The notes: generated by a model not told the origin, from the letters alone. A stretch of 64,000 nt of DNA from DATARH01 sp963773625 (GCA_963773625.1 CAVZCJ010000008.1:62001-126000), one strand, 5' to 3'. Shown: positions 34,399-43,754, counted from the stretch's first letter. A program made the numbers and translations.

Positions 34399-36370
34399 TT
34401 ATCCCGGCGGGTGATTGACCGGCGCGCCGGCAGTGTCGCCGTCGAGCTTGAAAACATGCCAGCCGGCGGGATCGGCGAGGTCGGCTCCCGGCGGCTTACC
34501 CGAGATCGACATCCAGCGTTCGCGGTGCCAGCTGGTCATCGCCACTTCGGCCTTCAGACTAGCACCGGGCGCGGGCGGGGCGATGCCGAGCAGCGACCAG
34601 GGGATGGTCATCTCGGCGGTGATTCGCGGCTGGTCGGCGCCGAAATAGACCGCTTCGGCACCCGGCGGCGCGGTGCAGCCGCCGCCGATCGCCTGCTCGG
34701 CGGACCCTTCGCACAATTCGGCGGCCATCGGCTGATAGTCGTGGTGCACCTGGCCGCGCTCGCGCGGCGGGATGAAGAACAATGTCATCCGCTTGGGCCC
34801 GGCACCGGCGTCGACGCCGATCTCCAAGCGAGTATGATTCGGCGAGCGGAAACGGGCCGTCATAGGCGAACAGATCGATGTCGTAATAATCCTGGCCGAT
34901 CGTCGCCAGGTTGAGGCCCTTCTCGCTCCACGACAGGTAGATTTCGCCGAAATCGGCCGCGCCGGGCGAGGGGACGAGCGGCGGCAATAGGCTCGCCGGC
35001 TTCGGCCAGTCCGACAGCGAGCGGTCGGTCAGCGAAATCGCCGCGCGCGGCAGGTCGGCGCCGTTGCCGGAGGCGGGTGCGGCCCTCGCCGCGGCATGGA
35101 TTTGCGGCGCTCGCCGGTTGGCCTCGGTCAGCGCCTCGGTGAGCCGCCCGTAGGGCCGGTCGTTGATGTCGACGAGCCCGAAATCGTAATCCTCGCCGTC
35201 CTGCCGGCCGCCTTTCGGGTGGTCGTAATACTGGAACCAGTGGCTGCCGACGGTCTCGGGAAAGGCGGCGAGGTTGGCGGTCGCCGCCGCGGCACCGCGA
35301 GCGCGGTCAGCCTGGGTAGCGACGGTCATCAGATGACCGTTATTGCTGTTGCCGGTGCGGTTCTCGTTGGCGGCGAAGAACCACTCGGTCACCAGCACTG
35401 GCTTGCCGCCCGACAGCTGCTCCAGCCCGGCGAAATAGTAATGCGCGATCCAGCCGTCGCCGCTGTCGGGGTTGTAGTTGGTGGCGATCGCGTCGACATG
35501 CCCCGCCATCGCCTTGACCGCCGCCGGATCGTAGTAGATAGGCAGCCGGTCGCCGAAATAGAGCGCGTCCGGGTCGGCGGCGCGGATCGCTTTCTCGGCC
35601 AGCGTGTAATACCGCTCGGCGACGAGCGCGGTCCATTCGCGCACCGCCGCGATTCCGTTGCCGCCCGCGCGCATATGGGTCGCCGCCGTGCTGGCGAGCA
35701 GCTTGGCCCAAGAATCCACGCCGTCCGGAGGCAGGAAATCGGCGGAAAAGCGCCGCCAGTCGCCGCCGTAATGCTGACGTAGCATCGCCACCCAGCGCTG
35801 CTTGGTGAAATTCTCGGCCGGCTTCATCGAGTAGTAGACAAACAGCGCGCCGGCCCACCAACCGACCTCGTTGTCGGAGAAATAGCCGATCCGGTAGGGC
35901 GAGTTGCGATAGGGCGCGGTAAGCTCCCTGGCCTTCGCCATCATCCGCGCTTCTACAGCTGGGTCGAATGGATCGAACCAATGGAATTTGGCGTTGCGCC
36001 CGAGTTCTAGGTTGATCACAGCAGGCATCCGCAGTTGTTGCGGGGGCAGCGACCAGCCGCCGGCGGTGTTGAACCCCCATTGCCTGAGGCGGGCCGCCGC
36101 CGCATTGACCCAATCGGCGAGCGAGGGGGCGAACGCGGTCCAGCTGTACCAGGTCTTTCCGTCGTGCTCGCGCCACGGATAGCCGCCGTCGAGCGCGTTG
36201 ACCCCGAGGCTGTAGAAGCGCTCGCCGCACGGGCTGTCGAGCCAGCTCACGCCATGGTCCTTGACGATCGTCCAGCGGGTGATCGGCGCGGCCGCAAGCT
36301 CGCAGGCGCGGGCGGCTGGCGCTGCCAGAACTAGGAGTACCGCGACGGCGAGAAAACGACTTTTACGCAA
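34399..36370 (-). CDS. Secreted clan-A glycosidase-like protein with CBM9-like tail, frameshifted
   Basis: From the TTG at 36370 the first 22 residues are a classical signal peptide (RKSRFLAVAVLLVLAAPAARA). Residues 25-440 look like a TIM-barrel glycosidase of the GH42/GH5-like clan A: FYSLGVNAL, FSDNEVGWW with Asn167-Glu168 as the likely acid/base, and KPVLVTEWFF with Glu329 as the likely nucleophile, then YDFGLVDINDRPYG. Residues from about 500 resemble a CBM9-type domain (FGEIYLSWSEKGLNL, AEMTIPWSLLGI). The frame breaks near 34836; removing one T after LAE restores HTRLEIGVDAG and the stop at 34399, giving about 656 residues. The substrate is unknown. It is preceded by a palindromic repeat. 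Confidence 0.7.
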
Positions 36371-36380
36371 CCGTAAAGCG

Positions 36381-36452
36381 TCCTTCGAGGCGCGGGTTTT
36401 GCCCTGAGGAGCCGCCGCAGGCGGCGTCACGAAGGGGGCCCGCTCCTCAGGG
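36381..36452. repeat. REP-like palindromic repeat upstream of the glycosidase gene
   Basis: CCCTGAGGAG at 36402-36411 pairs perfectly with CTCCTCAGGG at 36443-36452, with a second hairpin GCCGC-CGCAG-GCGGC at 36411-36425 nested inside; TCCTTCGAGG at 36381 and CACGAAGG at 36428 form a further partial arm. From memory this pattern (CTGAGGAGC...CTCGAAGG) matches a widely dispersed intergenic repeat of Rhizobiales and relatives. It may extend the 5' leader of the glycosidase transcript. Confidence 0.6.
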
Positions 36453-36534
36453 TAGGGAAGGTTGTGGCGTCTAACCTCTACTGCATCCCGACGAGGCCAC
36501 GAACAGCCGTCTCGCGGGCGTCGTTCGCGTCGAT

Positions 36535-37968
36535 TCAGGCCGCGGTGCCGCCGACGGTGATCCCGTCCATGCGCACGCTCGGCTGGCCGACGCCGACCGG
36601 CACGCCCTGGCCGTCCTTGCCGCAAGTGCCGACCCCATCGTCGAGGCGCAAATCGTTGCCGATCATCGTGATTTTGTTCATCGCGTCGGGGCCGTTGCCG
36701 ATGAGGGTGGCGCCCTTGACCGCCGGGCCAACCTTGCCGTCCTCGATCAGATAGGCCTCGGAGGCCGAGAACACGAACTTGCCCGAGGTGATGTCGACGC
36801 TGCCGCCGCCGAAATTCACCGCGTAGAGGCCTTTCTTGACCGAGGCCATGATCTCCTGCGGGTCCTTGTCGCCGGCCAGCATGTAGGTGTTGGTCATGCG
36901 GGGGATCGGTGCGTGGGCGAAACTCTCGCGCCGCCCGTTGCCGGTCGGGCGCACACCCATCAGCCGGGCGTTCATGCGGTCCTGCATGTAGCCTTTGAGG
37001 ATGCCGTCCTCGATCAGCACATTGTGGGCCGAGGGGGTGCCTTCGTCGTCGATGGTCAGCGAGCCGCGGCGGTCGGGGATCGTGCCGTCGTCGACCACGG
37101 TGACGCCCTTGGAGGCGACCTGCTGGCCCAACAGCCCGGAAAAGGCCGAGGTCTTCTTGCGGTTGAAGTCGCCCTCGAGCCCGTGACCGACAGCCTCGTG
37201 CAGCATCACCCCGGGCCAACCCGAGCCGAGCACGACGACCATTTCCCCGGCCGGAGCATGCACCGAGCCGAGATTGACCAGCGCCTGACGTAGCGCTTCG
37301 TCGACATGGTGCTGCCAGTTGGCGGGGTCGAGATAGCGCTCGTAGGCGAAGCGGCCGCCGCTGCCGTAGGAGCCGGTCTCCATGCGGTCGCCATCGCCGA
37401 CCATGATCGAGACGTTGACCCGCACCAGTGGACGGATATCGGCAACCCGGCTGCCGTCGGCGCGGATGATCTGCACCGCCTGCCAGACACCGCTAATCGA
37501 GGCCATCACCTGCCGCACGCGAGGATCCCTGCCGCGCGCATAGGCGTCAATGTCGGTCAACAGCTTTGTCTTGGCCGAGAGCGCAACCTCGTGCAGCGGG
37601 TTGAGGTCGGTGTAAAGCATGCGGTTGGTGCCCTGCGGCGCGTCGGCCATGGTGCCGTGATGACCCGTGGCGACTGCTCGCACCGTCGCGCCGGCACGCT
37701 TGATCGCCGCTTCGGAAATCTCCGACGAATGCGCGTAGCCGGCAGCGTCGTCGGCGACCGCGCGCAGGCCGAATCCCTGGGTCGTATCGAACGCGGCGCT
37801 GCGAATCCGCCCATCGTCAAGGGCGACGCTCTCGGACTGGCTGAATTCGAGGAACAGCTCGCCGTCATCCATGCCGTGCAGCGCCTCGCCGACCAGCCGC
37901 TCGACACGGTGCGGGTCCATGCCGGTGCGATTGAAGAACAAGTCGTCGGTCTGAACAAGGTTGGTCAT
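36535..37968 (-). CDS. tldD: Metalloprotease TldD
   Basis: A 477-residue TldD, the metal-binding partner of PmbA/TldE. The zinc site is the HEXXXH helix HEAVGHGLEGD near residue 257, preceded by MVVVLGSGWPGVML; other family segments are FGLRAVADDAAGYAHSS, GRFAYERYL, DDEGTPSAHNVLIEDGIL, MTNTYMLAG and VNFGGGSVDITSGKFVFSASEAYLIEDG. The heterodimer degrades or matures peptides in the cytosol. The start overlaps a small upstream ORF by four bases and the gene diverges from the cytochrome oxidase operon, as in many alphaproteobacteria. Confidence 0.95.
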   Translation of the reverse strand: MTNLVQTDDLFFNRTGMDPHRVERLVGEALHGMDDGELFLEFSQSESVALDDGRIRSAAFDTTQGFGLRAVADDAAGYAHSSEISEAAIKRAGATVRAVATGHHGTMADAPQGTNRMLYTDLNPLHEVALSAKTKLLTDIDAYARGRDPRVRQVMASISGVWQAVQIIRADGSRVADIRPLVRVNVSIMVGDGDRMETGSYGSGGRFAYERYLDPANWQHHVDEALRQALVNLGSVHAPAGEMVVVLGSGWPGVMLHEAVGHGLEGDFNRKKTSAFSGLLGQQVASKGVTVVDDGTIPDRRGSLTIDDEGTPSAHNVLIEDGILKGYMQDRMNARLMGVRPTGNGRRESFAHAPIPRMTNTYMLAGDKDPQEIMASVKKGLYAVNFGGGSVDITSGKFVFSASEAYLIEDGKVGPAVKGATLIGNGPDAMNKITMIGNDLRLDDGVGTCGKDGQGVPVGVGQPSVRMDGITVGGTAA

Positions 37969-38240
37969 CTGGTTCTCCAGGGGGAGCCGGTTTCTTTCAA
38001 TATGATGTCGATGGGCCGACGGCGAAAGGCGGGATCGTCGCGGCGGCGTCCGAGACGCCCGGCAAACTCTGCGGCGGCTTGCCGCAACAGGTTAGCGCGG
38101 GTTTGACGCAGTTGTTGCGGCGTCCGGCTTTGGTGTAGGGTCGCCTCGATCGATTGCCGCCGCCGCGCTGCCGTAAAAGGCGGATGGCGGCGCATCTTCG
38201 GCGCTGCGGCGCGAAGCCCGGACAGTCCCGCTCGGATCAA
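37965..38240 (-). CDS. Small arginine-rich hypothetical ORF
   Basis: A 91-residue open frame that overlaps the tldD start by an ATGA, with a composition dominated by arginine, alanine and glutamine (SIEATLHQSRTPQQLRQTRA). I recognise no family. The overlap favours coupling with tldD, but the protein has no hydrophobic core or motif and could be chance in GC-rich DNA. Treat as doubtful. Confidence 0.3.
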   Translation of the reverse strand: MIRAGLSGLRAAAPKMRRHPPFTAARRRQSIEATLHQSRTPQQLRQTRANLLRQAAAEFAGRLGRRRDDPAFRRRPIDIILKETGSPWRTR

Positions 38241-38329
38241 CGATTCCCGAACAGCGGTTCCGGGTGGCGCACCGGGAGGCCGGGGCGCCTCGATCGGCGG
38301 CCGAGGGAAGCTGCGAGGGCAGGGTGCGG
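38241..38329. promoter_or_regulatory. Leader region of the cytochrome oxidase operon
   Basis: These 89 bases separate the small minus-strand ORF from coxB and, with the ORF itself if that is spurious, form a 361-base divergent control region between tldD and coxB. I see GAGGGCAGGG just before the coxB ATG as a ribosome binding site, and no confident promoter boxes. Confidence 0.35.
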
Positions 38330-39202
38330 ATGACGACAGCGACGATGCGGAAAGTGGCAGCGGGGATTTGCGCTGGGGTGGTGACGCTGCTTGGCGGCGG
38401 CGCCTTCGCCGATCAGCCCGAGCCGTGGCAATTGGGCATGCAGGCGCCCGCGACGCCGATCACCGAGCGCATTCATCAATTCCACAACGAGCTCCTGATC
38501 ATCATCTTCGGCATCTCGCTGTTCGTGTTCGCGCTGTTGCTCTTCATCATGCTGCGCTTCAACGCCCGCGCGAACCCGGTGCCGAGCCGCACGACGCACA
38601 ACACGTTGATCGAGTTCCTATGGACCGTCGTGCCCGTGCTGATCCTGGTCACGATCGCGATTCCGTCGTTCAAGCTGATGTACTACATGGATCGGGTGCC
38701 CGATTCGAAGATGACGATCAAGGTCACCGGGCATCAGTGGTACTGGGAGTACAACTATCCGGATAACGGCAATTTCAGCTTCAACAGCAATCTCGTCGCC
38801 GACAAGGACCTAAAGCCCGGCGACAAGCGGTTGCTCGAGGTCGACAACCCGCTCGTGATACCGGCCAATACCAACATCCGCATCCAGGTGGCCGGCAGCG
38901 ACGTCATCCACAGCTGGTTCGTGCCGTCGTTCGGGGTGCAGGAATACGCCGTCATCGGCCGGCTCAACGAGGCCTGGGTCAACGTCAACGAGCCGGGCAC
39001 CTATTACGGCGAGTGCAACCAGATCTGCGGTGTCAACCACGCCTTCATGCCGATCAAGGTCGTGGTGATGAACCAGCCGGATTTCGACAAATGGCTGGCG
39101 AAGGCGAAGACGGCCTTTGCCGCGCCTTCCGACGATACGACCAAGGTGGCCGTCGCCGATCCGGCGACGCCCGCCGTGCCGGCCCAGCCCGGCAACCGAT
39201 AG
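38330..39202 (+). CDS. coxB: Cytochrome c oxidase subunit II
   Basis: Subunit II of the aa3-type oxidase. The 290-residue precursor has a signal peptide (KVAAGICAGVVTLLGGGAFA), two membrane helices (LLIIIFGISLFVFALLLF and FLWTVVPVLILVTIAI), the aromatic cluster HQWYWEYNYP, and the periplasmic CuA centre: His in HSWFVPSFG and Cys-Glu-Cys-His-Met in GECNQICGVNHAFM. The alanine/proline-rich tail holds no cytochrome c domain. It starts the operon that continues with ctaD 13 bases downstream. Confidence 0.96.
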   Translation: MTTATMRKVAAGICAGVVTLLGGGAFADQPEPWQLGMQAPATPITERIHQFHNELLIIIFGISLFVFALLLFIMLRFNARANPVPSRTTHNTLIEFLWTVVPVLILVTIAIPSFKLMYYMDRVPDSKMTIKVTGHQWYWEYNYPDNGNFSFNSNLVADKDLKPGDKRLLEVDNPLVIPANTNIRIQVAGSDVIHSWFVPSFGVQEYAVIGRLNEAWVNVNEPGTYYGECNQICGVNHAFMPIKVVVMNQPDFDKWLAKAKTAFAAPSDDTTKVAVADPATPAVPAQPGNR

Positions 39203-39215
39203 GAAGAGGTTACCG

Positions 39216-40862
39216 ATGGCTTACGAGGCTCACGCGGACCACGCCGGTTACGGGCACGGCACACCCGGCTTCTTTGTCCGCTGGTTCTGCTCGACCAACC
39301 ACAAGGATATCGGCACCCTTTATCTGATCTTCGCGATCATCGGCGGGCTGATCGGCGGCCTCTTCTCGCTGCTGATGCGCATCCAGCTGTCGCATCCGGG
39401 CAACGAGTTCATCTCCGACCACCAAGTTTACAACGTCATCATCACCGCGCACGGGCTGATCATGGTGTTCTTCCTGGTCATGCCAGCGATGATCGGCGGG
39501 TTCGGCAACTGGTTTGTGCCGATCATGATCGGGGCGCCGGACATGGCTTTCCCGCGGATGAACAACATCAGCTTCTGGCTGCTCGTCCCGGCCTTCGCGC
39601 TGCTGCTCGGCTCGGCCTTCGTCGGGGTCGGCGACGGGCTCAACAACCAGCTGCACGGCGGAGCCGGCGTCGGATGGACGATATATCCGCCGTTGTCGGA
39701 GGCCGGGCAAGAAGGGCATCCCGGGCCGTCGATCGACATGGCGATCTTCGCGCTCCATCTGGCCGGCGCCTCGTCGATCATGGGCGCGATCAACTTCATC
39801 ACGACGATCTTCAATATGCGGGCGCCCGGTATGACCTTGCACCGGATGCCGCTATTCGTCTGGTCGATCCTGGTGACCGCGTTCCTGCTGCTGCTTTCGC
39901 TGCCAGTGCTCGCCGGCGCTATCACGATGCTGCTGACTGACCGCAATTTCGGCACCACCTTCTTCAAGCCGGAGGGCGGCGGCGATCCGCTACTGTTCCT
40001 GCACCTGTTCTGGTTCTTCGGCCACCCGGAGGTCTACATCCTGATCCTGCCGGGTTTCGGGATGGTCTCGCAGATCGTCTCGACCTTCTCGAAGAAGCCG
40101 GTGTTCGGCTATCTCGGCATGGCCTACGCGATGGTCGCGATCGGCGGGATCGGCTTTGTGGTATGGGCGCACCACATGTACACCACGGGCATCTCGATCG
40201 ACACGCGGGCCTATTTCACCGCCGCGACGATGGTGATCGCCGTGCCCACCGGCGTGAAGATCTTCTCGTGGATCGCGACAATGTGGGGCGGCTCGATCGA
40301 GTTCAAGACCCCGATGCTATGGGCGATCGGCTTCATCTTTCTGTTCACGGTCGGCGGCGTGACCGGCGTGGTCCTGGCCAATGCCGGCGTCGATATCGCG
40401 CTCCACAATACCTATTACGTCGTCGCCCATTTCCACTACGTGCTGTCGCTGGGCGCGGTGTTCGCCCTCTTCGGCGGCTTCTACTACTGGATTGGCAAGA
40501 TGTCGGGCCGCACCTATCCCGAATGGATGGGGCAGGTGCATTTCTGGACCACGTTTATCGGCGTAAACCTGACCTTCTTCCCGATGCATTTCCTCGGGCT
40601 CGCGGGGATGCCGCGCCGCATCGCCGATTACCCGGATGCGTTTGCCGGCTGGAACCATGTGGCGTCGATCGGCGCCTATATCTCCTCGGCCGCGACGGTG
40701 TGGTTCATCGTCGTCGTGTTCTACACCCTGCTCGCTGGCAAGCGGGTCGGCGCCAACTATTGGGGCGAGGGGGCGACGACGCTCGAGTGGCATGTGCCGT
40801 CGCCGCCGCCGTTCCATACCTATGAGGAGCTGCCGGTGATCGAGCCGGCCGCGGGGCACTAG
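39216..40862 (+). CDS. ctaD: Cytochrome c oxidase subunit I
   Basis: The catalytic haem-copper subunit, 548 residues with twelve helices. Visible sites: the low-spin haem region ITAHGLIMVFF, the D-channel loop GNWFVPIMIGAPDMAFPRMNN, CuB ligands WFFGHPEVYILILPGFG (His-Glu-Val-Tyr) and AHHMYTTG, the K-channel side, and the haem a3/a ligands HNTYYVVAHFHYVLS. ATG 39216 has a GAGG ribosome binding site. It belongs to the A-type haem-copper oxidases, the terminal electron acceptor in aerobic respiration. Confidence 0.97.
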   Translation: MAYEAHADHAGYGHGTPGFFVRWFCSTNHKDIGTLYLIFAIIGGLIGGLFSLLMRIQLSHPGNEFISDHQVYNVIITAHGLIMVFFLVMPAMIGGFGNWFVPIMIGAPDMAFPRMNNISFWLLVPAFALLLGSAFVGVGDGLNNQLHGGAGVGWTIYPPLSEAGQEGHPGPSIDMAIFALHLAGASSIMGAINFITTIFNMRAPGMTLHRMPLFVWSILVTAFLLLLSLPVLAGAITMLLTDRNFGTTFFKPEGGGDPLLFLHLFWFFGHPEVYILILPGFGMVSQIVSTFSKKPVFGYLGMAYAMVAIGGIGFVVWAHHMYTTGISIDTRAYFTAATMVIAVPTGVKIFSWIATMWGGSIEFKTPMLWAIGFIFLFTVGGVTGVVLANAGVDIALHNTYYVVAHFHYVLSLGAVFALFGGFYYWIGKMSGRTYPEWMGQVHFWTTFIGVNLTFFPMHFLGLAGMPRRIADYPDAFAGWNHVASIGAYISSAATVWFIVVVFYTLLAGKRVGANYWGEGATTLEWHVPSPPPFHTYEELPVIEPAAGH

Positions 40863-40895
40863 CGGCGCCGGGATGGAGCTTCGGCGGTTAGCGAC

Positions 40896-41801
40896 GTGAG
40901 CGAGATGCCCTCAGCGGCCGCCGCGCCCTACACCGGGGCGGCGGTTGGCGACTACATCCAGATCCTGAAGCCAAGGGTCATGTCGCTGGTGGTGTTCACC
41001 GGCATCGTCGGGCTCGCGCTCGCGCCGGGACATCTGCATCTATTCCTCGCCATGGTGGCGATCCTGTGCATCGCAGTCGGCGCCGGCGCCTCGGGCGCGA
41101 TCAACATGTGGTACGACCGCGATATCGATCGGGTCATGCGGCGCACCGCATCGCGGCCGCTGCCGGCGGGGCGGATGCTTCCCGGCGAGGCGCTCGGCTT
41201 CGGGTGCGTGCTGGCGGTCGGCTCGGTCGCGGTGATGGGGATCGCGGTCAACTGGGCGGCCGCCGCGCTGTTGGCGCTGACCATCGCCTTCTATGTCTTC
41301 GTCTATACGATGTGGCTGAAGCGGCGAACGCCGCAGAACATCGTCATCGGTGGCGCCGCCGGCGCGCTGCCGCCGCTAATCGGCTGGGCGGCGGTGACGG
41401 GTGGTTTGGGCTGGGGCGCGATCGCGCTGTTCGCCATCATCTTCTTTTGGACGCCGCCGCATTTCTGGGCGCTGTCGCTCTACAAGGCCGACGAATACGC
41501 CGCCGCCGGCGTCCCGATGCTGCCGGTCGTCGCCGGGGCGCGCGAGACGAAGAAGCAGATGCTGCTGTACACGCTCGTGTTGTGGCCGGTGACGGCGTCG
41601 CCTTGGCTCCTGGGCCTTGCCGGGCCGGTCTATGCGGCGGGCGCTGGGGTGCTGAGCTTGGTGTTCACGCTGTGCGCGGTTCGTGTCTGGCACGACGCGG
41701 GCGAGCGCAGCGCGCGGCAGATGTTCGCGTTTTCGCTGCTCTATCTGTTCCTGATCTTTGCGCTGCTGCTCACCGATCACGGCATTGGGGGCTGGTCGTG
41801 A
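40896..41801 (+). CDS. ctaB: Protohaem IX farnesyltransferase (haem O synthase)
   Basis: CtaB/CyoE makes haem O by farnesylating haem B, needed for the haem A of the oxidase. The 301-residue membrane protein has the UbiA-superfamily Asp-rich loop NMWYDRDIDRVMRRTASRPLP, a second loop YKADEYAAAGVPMLP, and LKPRVMSLVVFTGIVGL at the N-terminus. The start is GTG. The stop TGA shares its A with the ATG of the following small gene. Confidence 0.95.
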   Translation: MSEMPSAAAAPYTGAAVGDYIQILKPRVMSLVVFTGIVGLALAPGHLHLFLAMVAILCIAVGAGASGAINMWYDRDIDRVMRRTASRPLPAGRMLPGEALGFGCVLAVGSVAVMGIAVNWAAAALLALTIAFYVFVYTMWLKRRTPQNIVIGGAAGALPPLIGWAAVTGGLGWGAIALFAIIFFWTPPHFWALSLYKADEYAAAGVPMLPVVAGARETKKQMLLYTLVLWPVTASPWLLGLAGPVYAAGAGVLSLVFTLCAVRVWHDAGERSARQMFAFSLLYLFLIFALLLTDHGIGGWS

Positions 41802-41929
41802 TGGCTGACGACCCCGCCGACGCTCGGATGCGTGTGATCCGCGCGCGCAACCGGGCGCTTTTGCTGGTGCTGATTGGTCTGGTGGCGCTGTTCTACGCGC
41901 TAACCTTCGTGCGCATGGGCGGGCATTAG
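41801..41929 (+). CDS. Small single-helix CoxF-like protein
   Basis: A 42-residue ORF between ctaB and ctaG: MADDPADARMRVIRARNRAL is followed by one hydrophobic helix (LLVLIGLVALFYALTF) and a short VRMGGH tail. Its ATG overlaps the ctaB stop (TGATG) and its stop lies one base before ctaG, so it is translated in the operon. Alphaproteobacterial oxidase operons carry a similar short single-span protein called CoxF at this place. Its function is unknown; an assembly role is likely. Confidence 0.7.
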   Translation: MADDPADARMRVIRARNRALLLVLIGLVALFYALTFVRMGGH

Positions 41930-41930
41930 C

Positions 41931-42494
41931 ATGGCCGAGCGCAACAAGCGCCTCGGCGCCACCGCCATGCTGCTCGGTGCGGTGGTTGCCGGCATGGTCG
42001 GCTTGAGCTTTGCCTCGGTGCCGCTCTATCGGCTGTTTTGCGCCGCGACCGGTTATGGCGGCACGACTCAGCGGGCCACCGAGGCGCCAGCCGACATCGC
42101 CAAGGCGCTCGTCACCGTTCGCTTCAACACCGAGATCTCGAACGACCTCAATTGGGAGTTCCGGCCGCTCCAGAGCGAAATCCGGGTTCACCCCGGCGAG
42201 CAGGCGCAAGTGTTCTTCCGCGCGGTCAATCGCTCGAGCGAGGGTGTGACCGGCCAGGCGACCTTCAACGTCACCCCGGCCAAGAGCGGCATCTATTTCG
42301 ACAAGCTGCAGTGTTTCTGCTTCAACGCGCAATTTCTGGCGCCGGGCGAGAGCAAGGATATGGGGGTGGTCTTCTTCGTCGACCCCGATATGTTGAAGGA
42401 TCCCGACACTAGAGACGTCCGCACGATCACGCTGTCCTATTCGATGTTCAGGGCGGCGAACCAGAAAACCGACAAACCGGGGCCGAACTCATGA
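41931..42494 (+). CDS. ctaG: Cytochrome c oxidase copper chaperone CtaG/Cox11
   Basis: CtaG inserts copper into the CuB site of subunit I. The 187-residue protein has an N-terminal anchor (LLGAVVAGMVGLSFASVPLYRLFCAATGYGG), the immunoglobulin-like domain beginning VRFNTEISNDLNWEFRPLQ, FRAVNRSSEGVTGQATFNVTP and the copper-binding CFCFNAQ motif. It overlaps coxC by four bases. Confidence 0.95.
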   Translation: MAERNKRLGATAMLLGAVVAGMVGLSFASVPLYRLFCAATGYGGTTQRATEAPADIAKALVTVRFNTEISNDLNWEFRPLQSEIRVHPGEQAQVFFRAVNRSSEGVTGQATFNVTPAKSGIYFDKLQCFCFNAQFLAPGESKDMGVVFFVDPDMLKDPDTRDVRTITLSYSMFRAANQKTDKPGPNS

Positions 42495-43366
42495 CCGATA
42501 CGCACGCTGACGCCCCAATGGGTGCCCATGGGGGGCATGGCGCTCACGGGCACGACGCGCCGAAGCACCCGTACCATCTCGTCGAGCCGAGTCCTTGGCC
42601 GCTGGTCGGCTCGATCGCCGGTGGGGTGATGGCAGCCGGCGCGGTGTTGTTCATGCACAAGTACGATTGGCTCGGCAACCATTATTGGCTGCTGATCCTC
42701 GGCGCGCTGATGGTGCTCGGCACGATGGCCGTGTGGTGGCGCGACGTGATCCGCGAGGCGACGTTCCAGGGCTATCACACGCCGGTCGTGCAACTCGGCC
42801 TGCGCTACGGGATGGCGCTTTTCATTGCCTCCGAGGTGATGTTTTTCGCGGCGTTCTTCTGGGCGTTCTTCACGTCGAGCCTGTTTCCGGTCGGCGGCGT
42901 GTGGCCGCCGCAGGGCATTCACCCGTTCAATCCGTTCGAGTTCCCGTTTCTCAATACCCTGATCCTGCTCCTTTCCGGCACGACGGTGACTTGGGCGCAC
43001 CATTCGCTGCTCGAAGGCAACCAGAAGGGGCTGGTACAGGGGCTGACGGTCACGGTGCTGCTCGGCATCAGTTTCACCTGCGTCCAGGCCTACGAGTATT
43101 CGCACGCCGCGTTCACCTTCAGCGGCGGCATCTACCCGTCGACGTTCTTCATGGCGACCGGGTTTCACGGTTTTCACGTGATCATCGGCACGACCTTCCT
43201 CGCGGTCTGCCTGTGGCGGGCGCAGCGGGGCGACTTCACCCCGACGCATCATTTCGGCCTGGAGGCGGCGGCCTGGTACTGGCATTTCGTCGACGTGGTC
43301 TGGCTGTTCCTCTTCGTCTGCATCTACTGGTGGGGCATGGGAGCGGCCCTCCCGCTCGGCGAATAG
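42491..43366 (+). CDS. coxC: Cytochrome c oxidase subunit III
   Basis: Subunit III, 291 residues with seven helices. It has a His-rich N-terminus (HGGHGAHGHDAPKHPYH), then VEPSPWPLVGSIAG, WWRDVIREATFQGYHT, MALFIASEVMFFAAFFWAFF, WPPQGIHPFNPFEFPFLNT, TTVTWAHHSLLEG, FMATGFHGFHVIIGT and the last helix WYWHFVDVVWLFLF. These are canonical. It is coupled to ctaG by an ATGA overlap and is followed by DUF983 after 15 bases. Confidence 0.96.
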   Translation: MTDTHADAPMGAHGGHGAHGHDAPKHPYHLVEPSPWPLVGSIAGGVMAAGAVLFMHKYDWLGNHYWLLILGALMVLGTMAVWWRDVIREATFQGYHTPVVQLGLRYGMALFIASEVMFFAAFFWAFFTSSLFPVGGVWPPQGIHPFNPFEFPFLNTLILLLSGTTVTWAHHSLLEGNQKGLVQGLTVTVLLGISFTCVQAYEYSHAAFTFSGGIYPSTFFMATGFHGFHVIIGTTFLAVCLWRAQRGDFTPTHHFGLEAAAWYWHFVDVVWLFLFVCIYWWGMGAALPLGE

Positions 43367-43381
43367 GGGGCCGATCCGCGA

Positions 43382-43747
43382 GTGGACTTTCCCCCAGTCT
43401 CGCTCGCCCATGCGGCGCTCAAGTGCCGCTGTCCGCGCTGCGGCGAAGGGCCTGTCTTCACCGGACTCTTGACCGTGCGCGAGGCGTGCCCGGCCTGCGG
43501 GCTCGATCTTTCGGCCGAGGATGCGGGCGACGGGCCGGCGGTGTTTCTGATCTTTCTGCTCGGCGCCGTCGCGGTCGGCATCGCCGCCTGGATGGAGCTC
43601 GAATTCTCGCCGCCGATCTGGGTGCATATCGTCGTGCTGGCTCCGCTCATCATCGGCGGTGCGATCGGCCTGCTGCGGCCGATGAAAGCGGGAATGATCG
43701 CGCTGCAATACCGGCACAATTTGCTGCAGCGTCCACCACAGTCTTGA
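43382..43747 (+). CDS. DUF983 zinc-ribbon membrane protein
   Basis: A 121-residue DUF983 protein starting at GTG. A zinc-ribbon-like pair of CXXC motifs (CRCPRCGEGPVF and CPACGLDL) precedes two membrane helices. It sits between coxC and surf1, its usual location in alphaproteobacteria, and is presumed to help oxidase assembly or haem handling, though the mechanism is not established. Confidence 0.88.
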   Translation: MDFPPVSLAHAALKCRCPRCGEGPVFTGLLTVREACPACGLDLSAEDAGDGPAVFLIFLLGAVAVGIAAWMELEFSPPIWVHIVVLAPLIIGGAIGLLRPMKAGMIALQYRHNLLQRPPQS

Positions 43748-43754
43748 GCCATCG

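Noticed and set aside
34559..37219. An 886-codon minus-strand frame joining part of tldD and the glycosidase
   Set aside because: Its first 280 codons are an out-of-frame reading of tldD and the repeat; the real glycosidase starts at the signal peptide near 36370.
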